From positions 1 through 64,000 of the forward strand of contig JAIXYP010000013.1 in assembly GCA_027490155.1 (NCBI GenBank): a stretch of 64,000 bases of DNA. The letters are read 5' to 3'. Below are positions 54,039 through 62,389 of this stretch, in pieces. The notes beneath the pieces are model-generated. The model saw only the letters and a program-made list of their open reading frames with translations, was not told where the DNA came from and did no database searches. The position numbers and the translations under genes are program-made. This DNA is from Cytophagaceae bacterium (GTDB taxonomy: Bacteria > Bacteroidota > Bacteroidia > Cytophagales > Flexibacteraceae). The stretch's first letter is position 1, and each line of letters opens with the position of its first letter.

Positions 54039-55028
54039 TTAGAACACTGGGTTGACATAGAGCCCGAGCCCAACCCACATCACCTTGCCACCCCACTCTT
54101 CTGTAGGATAAGTAGGAACAGGATTGATATAGACAGGACCTACCTTTTCGTTCTGCCCATAAGGCAAGTTGCCAGCATAGGCCTCTAGCAAGAGTGCCAC
54201 GGTGGTATGCCTCCCTTCGCCATAACCGATGCCTGCTGCGGCCTTTAGGCTTGGGTTATAACCGAGATATTGCCAACCCTTAACATCAAACCCAGCCAGC
54301 ATGTGGAAGGGAGAGTTACCTTGGCTGAAATGACGGTTGAATAGCATCCCGAACTGGTACATAAACTGCTCGCGGGGGCTGTTGACCCTTGCAATTGCAC
54401 CTAGACCAGCATAGAACCTAAAAGGTCCCATGTAGCGGGTGGCCACAAAGTCGATCATTTCGTAGTTGGCCGGTGAGGCAGTATAGCTTTGGAAGTTGGA
54501 CACGCCCCTTCTTATGAAAACATCATCCCCAAGGTGGCTGCTGAGGTGGTACCAACGTGCCCGAAAGGACCAATCGTTATGACCAAACTGGTATTGAAAC
54601 CCCACCTTATAGTCTGCATTAAGCATATTGCGTTGCCGTTCGCCTTTTACGACTAGCCACTCGAACTGTGTAAAGTTCGTGAGCTCGACATTGATCTGGT
54701 GGTGCCAACCCTTGGTACTTGTCCGGTGCCAAATGCCTTTGCTGAAGCCGATCCCGAACGGAACATAAAGGTCATCCCCTAATTTGGATCCTTGATTGGC
54801 CATTCGGTTGATCGAACCATAGCTTTGGGCCTCTAGCGGATCAAGGATCAAAGGTTCGAAGACTTGTGTGCGTGGGAACCATGTCGTTTGGCCTGTTGCA
54901 TGGGTAATATCCGAACCATGGTCCGAGTCTGATGTCTGGGCCCAAATGGAAGTGGAGCTGACCAAAGCAAAGACAATGGCCAAAACCATAACCTGCCAAT
55001 CTGGCACTGAAACAACTGACCTAGACAT
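54039..55028 (-). CDS. DUF1207 family protein, exported
   Basis: A ~329-residue protein from the ATG at 55028 with an N-terminal signal peptide (VMVLAIVFALVSSTSIWAQ). The body has WFPRTQVFEPLILDPLEA, GDDLYVPFGIGFSKGIW and WYHLSSHLGDDVF, which I associate with DUF1207. It probably forms an outer-membrane beta-barrel. Function unknown. The frame up to 55082 starts with TTG and precedes the signal. It is divergent from nuoN. Confidence 0.78.
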   Translation of the reverse strand: MSRSVVSVPDWQVMVLAIVFALVSSTSIWAQTSDSDHGSDITHATGQTTWFPRTQVFEPLILDPLEAQSYGSINRMANQGSKLGDDLYVPFGIGFSKGIWHRTSTKGWHHQINVELTNFTQFEWLVVKGERQRNMLNADYKVGFQYQFGHNDWSFRARWYHLSSHLGDDVFIRRGVSNFQSYTASPANYEMIDFVATRYMGPFRFYAGLGAIARVNSPREQFMYQFGMLFNRHFSQGNSPFHMLAGFDVKGWQYLGYNPSLKAAAGIGYGEGRHTTVALLLEAYAGNLPYGQNEKVGPVYINPVPTYPTEEWGGKVMWVGLGLYVNPVF

Positions 55029-55174
55029 CTTTGTTGAGTTTTCGGGTGGTAGGGTGAGCGGACAAGGGTGATGAAAAACCAAAGACCGATCGCTAAAACT
55101 ACTGCATTCGGCCTAGTCCGCAAAAGTCCACCCATCACAACGCAAGATTATAGTCCCAGCTTGACAATCTAATA

Positions 55175-55182
55175 TAACTTTG
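55175..55182 (+). promoter_or_regulatory. Candidate -7 element of nuoN
   Basis: TAACTTTG fits TAnnTTTG and ends 17 bases before the ATG at 55200, giving a ~13-base leader. A TTG at 55161-55163 is too close (11 bases) for a standard -33 box. Confidence 0.4.
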
Positions 55183-55199
55183 CCACCAGACAATCTGGT

Positions 55200-56804
55200 A
55201 TGCCCTTCACTACCATCATGCCCTCCCCTACCAGCCCTGAGCTATCGGCCCTGATCCAGAATCAGGATCTGATGCCATGGTTGTTGCCGGAGGTGATCCT
55301 ACTTATCGGCAGCCTATTGTTATTGCTATTGGGCATGATAAGCCCTAAGGTCAGGCGTGGTGAACATGGCAAACTCCAGCTAGTCATCGCCTGTTTGTTT
55401 GTAGGTGCAAGCTCGGTTGCAAGCATTAGCTTGGTTCCAGCCCAAACGCTCAACTTGGCAAATGGGATGCTCCAGATAAGCCCATTTGCGGCTGGTATCC
55501 GGACCTTGACAGCCATGGCTGTGATGCTCAGTATGTTCTTAGTACGCCCAAGGGAAGAGCTAGGCCGCCACATTACTGAAAAGCTATACCTCATGCTCAG
55601 CATGGGGCTTGGCCTAAATTTACTTTGCCTGAGTAGTCATTTCTTGACCGCATACATTGGTCTTGAGATTGCAAGTATATCAGCTTGGATACTGACAGGC
55701 TTCAGCTGGACAGGACAGGCCAAACAAGCAGCGCTAAAGTACTTTGTATTTGGTGCGGTGGCTAGTGCCTGCATGCTCTATGGTGCCAGCTGGATTTATG
55801 GCTTAACAGGATCATTGCAGATGACAGACCCTGCCTTCCTCCAGCGGCTTTGGTCGGCGGATGAAGTAGTAGTCACGATGGCCTTTGGCTTGGTGCTGAG
55901 TGGCATCTTGTTCAAAATATCGGCAATCCCGCTGCACTTTTGGGCCCCTGATGTTTATGCAGCGGCCCCATTGCCTGTGGTTGCACTTTTCAGCACCGCA
56001 CCGAAGATTGCCGCCTTAGGGTTCCTTTGGCACTTGATATATGCCTTTGCACCCATCAGCAGTTGCTTTGGGCTATTGTGCTTGGTGGCAGGAACAACCC
56101 TCACAGTTGGCAATTTGGCAGCCCTTAGCCAGCAAAACTTCCGTAAACTAATGGCATGGTCATCGATCGGCCAGGGTGGATTTTTGATTAGCGCACTGCT
56201 TTGTGGCACCGAGATCGGGCGTGATGCGGCCTTGATCTACTCCTTATTCTATACTATCGCCAATGTCTGCGTGTTCGAGCTAATTAGGCTCGCGAGCAAG
56301 GATAAACAACACAATGCAGACTATTTACCATCATTGGCAGGACTAGGTTTACAAAACAAACAAGCACTGTATTGGGGCCTCCTGAGCTTAGTGGCCTTGC
56401 TGAGCTTGGTAGGTTTGCCACCAACAGGGGGATTTACGGCTAAGTTCATTGTCTTCACCGCCCTGCTAGAGCAATATGATCGGGGTGGTAACTGGTGGGT
56501 TATGGCCCTGTTGATATTAGGATTACTCAACACAGTACTCGCCTTATTCTACTACCTCCGGATACCCTACCTGCTGTTTATGCGGCCTGCACGAGTGTCG
56601 GGGCAAGCCTCCTTGATAGCTAACCCAGCCAAGATAGCCAAACCTGAATTACAACCATCCTTCTCAGCGAATCAGCAAGCAATAAACCTGACAATAAGGC
56701 TCAGAACCAATGGCTTGGTATTACTTTTGTGTATCCTGTTGGTAGTAGGATTTCTGAAAATCGACTGGATCTTGACCCTGTTGCAGCTCCGGATGCACGA
56801 ATAG
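55200..56804 (+). CDS. nuoN: NADH-quinone oxidoreductase subunit N
   Basis: A 534-residue polytopic membrane protein of complex I. Hallmarks are LTAYIGLEIASISAWILTGF (TM5 Glu), KYFVFGAVASACMLYG, LHFWAPDVYAAAPLPVVALF (TM7-8 region with the pumping Lys equivalent) and SLVGLPPTGGFTAKF near the end. It stands alone on its strand; nuoL is 25 kb away and other nuo genes are not in the window. An in-frame ATG at 55218 is an alternative start. Confidence 0.9.
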   Translation: MPFTTIMPSPTSPELSALIQNQDLMPWLLPEVILLIGSLLLLLLGMISPKVRRGEHGKLQLVIACLFVGASSVASISLVPAQTLNLANGMLQISPFAAGIRTLTAMAVMLSMFLVRPREELGRHITEKLYLMLSMGLGLNLLCLSSHFLTAYIGLEIASISAWILTGFSWTGQAKQAALKYFVFGAVASACMLYGASWIYGLTGSLQMTDPAFLQRLWSADEVVVTMAFGLVLSGILFKISAIPLHFWAPDVYAAAPLPVVALFSTAPKIAALGFLWHLIYAFAPISSCFGLLCLVAGTTLTVGNLAALSQQNFRKLMAWSSIGQGGFLISALLCGTEIGRDAALIYSLFYTIANVCVFELIRLASKDKQHNADYLPSLAGLGLQNKQALYWGLLSLVALLSLVGLPPTGGFTAKFIVFTALLEQYDRGGNWWVMALLILGLLNTVLALFYYLRIPYLLFMRPARVSGQASLIANPAKIAKPELQPSFSANQQAINLTIRLRTNGLVLLLCILLVVGFLKIDWILTLLQLRMHE

Positions 56805-56906
56805 TCACCCTGTAGATCAAACTAGGCCATTACTAGAGATCAGCATACGTTTCACCCTTGGCCCAAGCCATAGCCCAGATCCTTTTCACCGAGGGATGCA
56901 CCAACC

Positions 56907-58772
56907 ATGAGCGACGCAATCAAACACGAGTGCGGCATAGCCATCATCAGGCTGCGCAAGCCTTATGCCCACTATGTCGAAAAGTACCGCAACCCAAAGT
57001 GGGCCGCAGACAAGATGTACTTGCTGATGGAAAAGCAACACAACCGTGGCCAAGATGGCGCAGGTGTAGCCAACATCAAGCTAGCGGTGCAACCCGGGTC
57101 GCAATACATCTACAGGCAGCGCTCGGTCGAGTCCCAGCCCTTGGTGGACATCTTCAAACGGGTTGGGAAAAAATTCAAAAAGGCATGGGAAGAACATCCT
57201 GAGCTTTATCACGATGCCGATTGGCTGATGAAAAACGTGGACTACACGGGCGAAGTCTGGCTTGGGCACTTGCGGTACGGCACGCATAGTGCTAACTCAA
57301 TCGACAGTTGCCACCCTATGTTGCGGGCCAATAGCTGGCGAAGCCGCAACTTAGTCTTGGCTGGTAACTTCAACATGACGAACGTTGATGAGCTGTTTGC
57401 AAAACTCATTGAGCTAGGCCAACACCCCAAAGAACGTGTTGATACTGTCACGGTGATGGAAAAAATAGGCCATTTCTTGGACGAAGAGGCTCAGCGGCAG
57501 TTTGACTACCTAAAAGCTAACTTTCAAGAAGGTCCTGAACTAAGTGCCGCCATTGAGCGTGCTATTGACCTAGCAAGGGTTTTGCAACGGTCTTGCCGTG
57601 ACTTTGATGGTGGATATGCAATGGCTGGGTTAACAGGGTATGGAGCCGCCTTTGTGGCCCGTGACCCTAATGGCATCCGCCCCGCATATTATTATGCAAA
57701 TGACGAGGTCGTCGTTGTCGCAAGCGAAAAGCCTGCCATCAAAACTGCATTTGGCGCCAACTACGAGGAAATTATTGAGATCAAACCAGGGTATGCCCTA
57801 ATCATTGGCCATGACGGCAATTTTAGCCAACATCAGTTCATCGAGCCTAGACCCAAAAAGAGCTGCAGTTTCGAGCGGATCTACTTCAGCCGAGGTACCG
57901 ACCCAGAAATCTATCAGGAGCGCAAAAAACTAGGTGAGCTCTTAGGACCTCAAGTTTTGGAGGCCACCGACTATGACCTCGACAATACTGTCTTCAGTTA
58001 TATACCAAACACTGCCGAAACAGCCTACATGGGGCTAATCTCTGGCATTGATAACATCGTAGAGAAGGCAAAAGATGGTGACTTTGGTGGCCATAAGCTC
58101 CGTAGGCCAAGGGTCGAAAAGCTTGTGATCAAGGACGTCAAGATGCGCACATTCATCACCAACGACTCGGACAGGGATGACCTCGTAAGCCATGTCTATG
58201 ATACAACCTACGAAGTCATTAACAAACACGAGGACACCATAGTGGTAATTGATGATAGCATTGTGCGCGGAACCACCCTCGAAAAGTCTATCCTGACGAT
58301 GCTCAACAAGCTAGAGGCCAAACACATTATCATCGTTTCGTCGGCCCCACAAATACGGTATCCCGACTGTTATGGCATTGACATGAGTAGGATGAAGGAA
58401 TTCGTGGCCTTCCGGGCTGTGATCGCCTTACTGACAGAGCGTGGCCTAGACAGCCTCATTGACCAGACGTACGATGCCTGCCTAGCTGCAATCCATAACG
58501 AAACAAGTAAGGAAGAAAACTTGGTCAAACGGCTTTACGCTCCGTTCACCGACCAAGAGATTTCGGACAAAATCGCTGAAATCGTAACGCCTAAGCAAAT
58601 GAAGGCCAAAGTTTCTATCATCTTCCAGACGGTCGAAAATCTTCATAAGGCTTGCCCTAACCATACGGGGGATTGGTATTTCACAGGGGACTATCCAACA
58701 CCAGGAGGTAATAAGGTCGTAAACCAAGCCTTTGTTAACTATATGCAAGGCAAAACTGTACGTGCCTATTAG
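56907..58772 (+). CDS. Amidophosphoribosyltransferase-like protein, long (PurF family)
   Basis: A 621-residue class II glutamine amidotransferase fused to a phosphoribosyltransferase. The N-terminal nucleophile would be Cys9 in KHECGIAIIRL after removal of a short propeptide; LGHLRYGTHS and GNFNMTNVDEL follow. The PRPP motif is VVIDDSIVRGTT (about residue 450). It is ~120-150 residues longer than ordinary PurF (~470-500) because of internal insertions and a C-terminal extension ending GDYPTPGGNKVVNQAFVNY. It may act as PurF or as a paralogue of it. purS lies at 15290. Confidence 0.88.
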   Translation: MSDAIKHECGIAIIRLRKPYAHYVEKYRNPKWAADKMYLLMEKQHNRGQDGAGVANIKLAVQPGSQYIYRQRSVESQPLVDIFKRVGKKFKKAWEEHPELYHDADWLMKNVDYTGEVWLGHLRYGTHSANSIDSCHPMLRANSWRSRNLVLAGNFNMTNVDELFAKLIELGQHPKERVDTVTVMEKIGHFLDEEAQRQFDYLKANFQEGPELSAAIERAIDLARVLQRSCRDFDGGYAMAGLTGYGAAFVARDPNGIRPAYYYANDEVVVVASEKPAIKTAFGANYEEIIEIKPGYALIIGHDGNFSQHQFIEPRPKKSCSFERIYFSRGTDPEIYQERKKLGELLGPQVLEATDYDLDNTVFSYIPNTAETAYMGLISGIDNIVEKAKDGDFGGHKLRRPRVEKLVIKDVKMRTFITNDSDRDDLVSHVYDTTYEVINKHEDTIVVIDDSIVRGTTLEKSILTMLNKLEAKHIIIVSSAPQIRYPDCYGIDMSRMKEFVAFRAVIALLTERGLDSLIDQTYDACLAAIHNETSKEENLVKRLYAPFTDQEISDKIAEIVTPKQMKAKVSIIFQTVENLHKACPNHTGDWYFTGDYPTPGGNKVVNQAFVNYMQGKTVRAY

Positions 58773-58797
58773 GCTATCTTGGTTTATTGGTTTGCCT

Positions 58798-59253
58798 TTA
58801 CTTATCCGGACTAAGCTTGAACCTAAAGGGAATCAGGACGAAGTCTGGCACAAGTTGGCCTTTAGCATTATTTGCAGGTTTCCATGCTGGCATCAAACGA
58901 ACAATACGGAGAGCCTCCTCCCCTAGGGATTCTTCTGTTTGTTTACCACGTGAGTAGACTAATGATAGGCTGTCAAGACGACCGCTGGTTAACACACGTG
59001 CACGTACATAGACAATACCCTGCAACCCAGCCTGCTTAGCATCGTCAGGGTATTGTAAATTAGTTTGGATAAAGCGGATTAGGGCCTCTTGGCCTCCTTT
59101 GAAAGTCGGAGGAGCTGGATTTAGGTTTGGATCGGTTTGGTTTGGGGAGTAAACACAAGAGTATGAACCAGGGTTGGTCAGCGGAATTGGTAGCCCAACA
59201 GACTGACTTTGCAATCCAGAAGTCAATAAAATTAGGGAAATTAGGCTTTTCAT
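58798..59253 (-). CDS. TonB C-terminal domain protein (energy transducer-like)
   Basis: A 151-residue protein with a weak N-terminal hydrophobic segment (LISLILLTSGL) and a TonB C-terminal domain: PTFKGGQEALIRFIQTNL, QYPDDAKQAGLQGIVYVRAR, and RLMPAWKPA. There is no long membrane-anchoring helix and Pro-rich linker of full TonB, so it is a short exported TonB-domain protein. Convergent with the PurF-like gene (25-base gap). Confidence 0.8.
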   Translation of the reverse strand: MKSLISLILLTSGLQSQSVGLPIPLTNPGSYSCVYSPNQTDPNLNPAPPTFKGGQEALIRFIQTNLQYPDDAKQAGLQGIVYVRARVLTSGRLDSLSLVYSRGKQTEESLGEEALRIVRLMPAWKPANNAKGQLVPDFVLIPFRFKLSPDK

Positions 59254-59329
59254 ATCAGATCAGGGGCATGATGTACTACATTAGAGTGATCGTACCCATG
59301 CCCACGAAAACCGAATTTAACCTTTTCTA

Positions 59330-60022
59330 ATGAGTCAAGCAACATTCACCTCCTATTGGCGCAGGGCCAACAACATAACAATCGGTTTAATCAGCATCTG
59401 TTTAATGGGCTTTGGCCTTATTAGCTGCAGTGGTAACAAAAGTCAGAATGACGAGGATGTGGATGATAGCATTACAGAATTTAGACCTGGTACAGGATCG
59501 AATTATGTGGCCTACAAACTAGAAAATGATAGTGTTGAGTTCCTGAGCAATGAGGCTGTCAGCAACGAGTTCAAGATTCATGTATCCAAATTTGCAGACA
59601 GTAGACGCGCTCGCGAAGCCAACTACGAAACTGGACAGGACGCCGTCAACCCTAATTTTGCGATGGACTCTCTCAATTTCGCAAAGGTCTATCCACTAAA
59701 ATTAAATGCCCAAAACTGGTATTTGGTTGCTGAAGCTAAGCACCAAAACAATATCGAAAAAATGCTAATTGGAGTGAGCCTGGCCTGGAAAAAAGACAGC
59801 CTTATGATCGACCCAGCTGGCACACTTTACACCTGTCTGGTCAAAAACAGCTGCCCAGACCCGAAGTTCAAGATCGTAGAAGGCAAAATCAATGGGTTCG
59901 ACCTTGGCCAAGATCCCGCCGCGGCCAACTGTCAACCCTATATCTCAATCCAGACGCAAAACGCTGCAGAGGCCGAGCAAAAAGCCAAGGATGCAGCAAA
60001 AGTAGATCAGGAACGCTTTTAG
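59330..60022 (+). CDS. Lipoprotein of unknown function
   Basis: A 230-residue protein with a lipoprotein signal peptide: the lipobox LISC places Cys at about residue 33, followed by SGNKSQNDEDVDD, an acidic stretch. The C-terminus is charged and Ala/Glu-rich (AAEAEQKAKDAAKVDQERF). I recognise no family. It ends 15 bases before the deacetylase gene on the same strand and is probably in an operon with it. Confidence 0.7.
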   Translation: MSQATFTSYWRRANNITIGLISICLMGFGLISCSGNKSQNDEDVDDSITEFRPGTGSNYVAYKLENDSVEFLSNEAVSNEFKIHVSKFADSRRAREANYETGQDAVNPNFAMDSLNFAKVYPLKLNAQNWYLVAEAKHQNNIEKMLIGVSLAWKKDSLMIDPAGTLYTCLVKNSCPDPKFKIVEGKINGFDLGQDPAAANCQPYISIQTQNAAEAEQKAKDAAKVDQERF

Positions 60023-60037
60023 TATCCAAGGTTAGGA

Positions 60038-60691
60038 ATGGCATTTTATCCCCACCGTAATCCCCGCTGGCTGACTAGAATCATTTCGATGGTCAGGCCA
60101 GGATTTTGGTGGCACGGACCAGAGACTAAAAACAGTATCTACATCACATTTGATGATGGCCCAATCCCTGAGGTGACACCCTTTGTGCTGGCTCAATTGG
60201 CAACGCATAGCGCAAAGGCAACGTTTTTCTGCCTCGGCAAAAACGTTGATCAGAATCCTGACTTGTATAGGCAAATAGTAGCGGAAGGACATACGGTCGG
60301 CAGCCATACCTACAACCACCCCAATGGCCGCAAAGTGGACGTCCAGGCTTACCACCAAGAGGTAGAAATGGGCCAAGCCGCACAGGATCGACTTATACCA
60401 AGGTCTGATGCACCACTTTTGTTTAGGCCTCCTTATGGCAGGCTGCGAAGCAGTCAGGCAAAGTGGCTCAAGTCTAACGGATATCAAATTGTACTCTGGG
60501 AGGTCCTCAGTGGGGATTTTGACCTTAACCTATCTCCTGCTGATTGTGCAGCCAATACCTGCAAGGCAATCAGACCGGGTAGTATCATTGTGTTCCATGA
60601 TAGTCTAAAGGCCAAAGACAGGCTAGAGGTAGCCTTGCCAGCGGTCTTAGCCTATGCCGAACAACAGGGCTGGACAGTGGCTGCCTTATAG
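60038..60691 (+). CDS. Polysaccharide deacetylase family protein (NodB homology)
   Basis: A 217-residue CE4 domain protein. The five motifs are visible: TFDDGP (with catalytic Asp-Asp, ~residue 41), HTYNH (metal His pair, ~89-93), RPPYGR (~129), LWEVLSGDFD (~151) and VFHDS (~188). Such enzymes remove N- or O-acetyl groups from peptidoglycan, chitin or capsular sugars. No clear signal peptide, so it may be cytoplasmic or exported by another route. Downstream of the lipoprotein gene. Confidence 0.9.
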   Translation: MAFYPHRNPRWLTRIISMVRPGFWWHGPETKNSIYITFDDGPIPEVTPFVLAQLATHSAKATFFCLGKNVDQNPDLYRQIVAEGHTVGSHTYNHPNGRKVDVQAYHQEVEMGQAAQDRLIPRSDAPLLFRPPYGRLRSSQAKWLKSNGYQIVLWEVLSGDFDLNLSPADCAANTCKAIRPGSIIVFHDSLKAKDRLEVALPAVLAYAEQQGWTVAAL

Positions 60692-60746
60692 CTAGATCCG
60701 AAATCTGGATTATTATAATTCAGTATGTCAAGTGTTTAACTACCAA

Positions 60747-60781
60747 TAAGCCCTAGTTACAAAAACGGCAACTAGGGCTTA
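60747..60781. terminator. Terminator between the deacetylase and the Big2-type lipoprotein
   Basis: TAAGCCCTAGTT at 60747-60758 and AACTAGGGCTTA at 60770-60781 form a perfect 12-bp stem with an 11-base loop between convergent genes. U-tracts are short on both sides. Confidence 0.65.
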
Positions 60782-60824
60782 AATTGGGTGTTACTAGGAT
60801 GGCCTCAAAACGCAACTAAGGTGA

Positions 60825-62159
60825 CTATGGCAAAACTGTCACAGCGGTTATGCCAGGCTCCGTCCAATTAAGATCTTGTGGGTCAAAACTGATTACGAAA
60901 GTGGAGCCAACCGATGAGCTAGACTTTGGTTTGATCAGGACACTGGAGTTGGTTTTGGCACTAAGGTTCACGATATCAAATAGGTTATTGATCTCAGGAA
61001 TCTCAGGGAAGGTTGGTTTGAACCAGTCAAGCCCTGCAGGATTAGCCGTCAGGACTAGCATATTGTTGTAGTCCTTAGCGCGGTAGGCTTGTTTGTTGAT
61101 GGTATAGGTGCTGGCAGTGGCAGTGATTTCGGTAACGACACGCGGGTTAAACGGATCGCTATAGTCTGTACCTAGGGTGCCGTAGAATGGGTTATTAATA
61201 ATGACCTTATCTGGCAAAACTTCGGCTTCGACTTGAGTACTGATTCCTTTACATGTCACAATGATCGTAGCACTACCGACACGAACAGGTGTCACTAGAC
61301 CGGAAGAAGAAACCGTCACGATTGGGCCAGTTTCGGTATCGCTGGTGTCTTTATTGATAACTTCATAGGTAAAGGTTTCGCCAGTCAAGGCCGTGTTGCT
61401 GCCGTTGTAGGCTACTGGAGCCAAAGTTTGGGTCTCGTTCCGAAACAGAATGACAGGGTTGGGCGAACAGGCGACACGTGCTACAGGTAATGGTGCAGCA
61501 GGTGGACCAACGACCATAACAGGAACATCGACAGAAGTAGCCTTGCCGCCGATTGTTGTACTGACCCTGATGACGGCACTGCCATTTGAGTTGAATGAGA
61601 CATCACCAGTTGAGCTGACCGAAACGGCTGTGCCGCTTGTTACAGAATAGGTTATGGCACCAGGTGCTTGAGTGCCGAAATAAACAGTTTCGAGTTGGAT
61701 ATTGCCTGCCCCAGTTGACCACAGGATAGCACTTGGCGCAACATGGAAAAGGGCTTCAGCTGGAGCCACAACCACTGGTACTACAGACAAATAATCCACA
61801 CCATCAACGGTCATTGTTGCAGTGATGGTTCCGGTACCTTCAGCTCCGCCCGCAACAAAGACGCCATTAACAACAGCGCCCAAACCACTTGGCTGGACGA
61901 TATAGCTGATGCTACCAGGTGCTGCAACTACGGCTCCGTTGGCATCAATAACGGTGAGGTTGAGGTTGACTTTTTTGCCTTGCTGTATACTTTGTCCACC
62001 AGAGGCAATCTGGAAACCGTACTTAGGAGTGCCTGTCGGATTGGGGCTATCATCTTTTTTGGCACAACTGCTGGCTAGCAAAACCACCGATAGACCTAAG
62101 GCCCATACTGCCCTAGAGGTTCTGGACAGCAATTGTCCGATTGATAATCGTTTTTTCAT
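60825..62159 (-). CDS. Lipoprotein with bacterial Ig-like (Big2-type) repeats
   Basis: A 444-residue protein with a lipoprotein signal peptide (LGLSVVLLASSC, Cys ~32). The body shows repeated Big2-like units: GAVVNGVFVAGGAEGTGTIT, SVSSTGDVSFNSNGSAVIRV and VSSSGLVTPVRVGSATIIV, each with a GxxT/A-x-I strand pair. No catalytic domain. Probably a cell-surface adhesin or scaffold. It has a full -33/-7 promoter on the minus strand at 62209-62238. Confidence 0.8.
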   Translation of the reverse strand: MKKRLSIGQLLSRTSRAVWALGLSVVLLASSCAKKDDSPNPTGTPKYGFQIASGGQSIQQGKKVNLNLTVIDANGAVVAAPGSISYIVQPSGLGAVVNGVFVAGGAEGTGTITATMTVDGVDYLSVVPVVVAPAEALFHVAPSAILWSTGAGNIQLETVYFGTQAPGAITYSVTSGTAVSVSSTGDVSFNSNGSAVIRVSTTIGGKATSVDVPVMVVGPPAAPLPVARVACSPNPVILFRNETQTLAPVAYNGSNTALTGETFTYEVINKDTSDTETGPIVTVSSSGLVTPVRVGSATIIVTCKGISTQVEAEVLPDKVIINNPFYGTLGTDYSDPFNPRVVTEITATASTYTINKQAYRAKDYNNMLVLTANPAGLDWFKPTFPEIPEINNLFDIVNLSAKTNSSVLIKPKSSSSVGSTFVISFDPQDLNWTEPGITAVTVLP

Positions 62160-62208
62160 AACTAATTGGGATGAGGTTAAATAAGGCCCTATTGCCTTGT
62201 TAGTGCTC

Positions 62209-62238
62209 CAAATCTATAAGCAATTCCTTCACATCCAA
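62209..62238 (-). promoter_or_regulatory. Promoter of the Big2-type lipoprotein gene
   Basis: On the minus strand TTG (plus 62236-62238) and TAGATTTG (plus 62209-62216) are 19 bases apart, a full match to the Bacteroidota pattern. The leader would be ~45 bases. Confidence 0.6.
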
Positions 62239-62282
62239 TAGATTAAGGCTGAGCTTAACTACTAGCTAGGGACTTTAACAAC

Positions 62283-62333
62283 TGAACCCATCTGCACAAC
62301 AACCAATTAACGATTGATTTGCAAATGGGCTCA
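62283..62333 (-). terminator. Imperfect hairpin after the PQQ-type dehydrogenase
   Basis: Arms 62283-62296 and 62320-62333 pair at 12 of 14 positions with a 23-base loop, ~57 bases beyond the stop codon of the minus-strand dehydrogenase. The U-tract is weak (GTTAAAG region), so this is a possible terminator only. Confidence 0.4.
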
Positions 62334-62389
62334 GTAGTCACTTTTAGGTTAACAGACCTATTGTAGCCATCTGGAAAATGATAGGGTCA

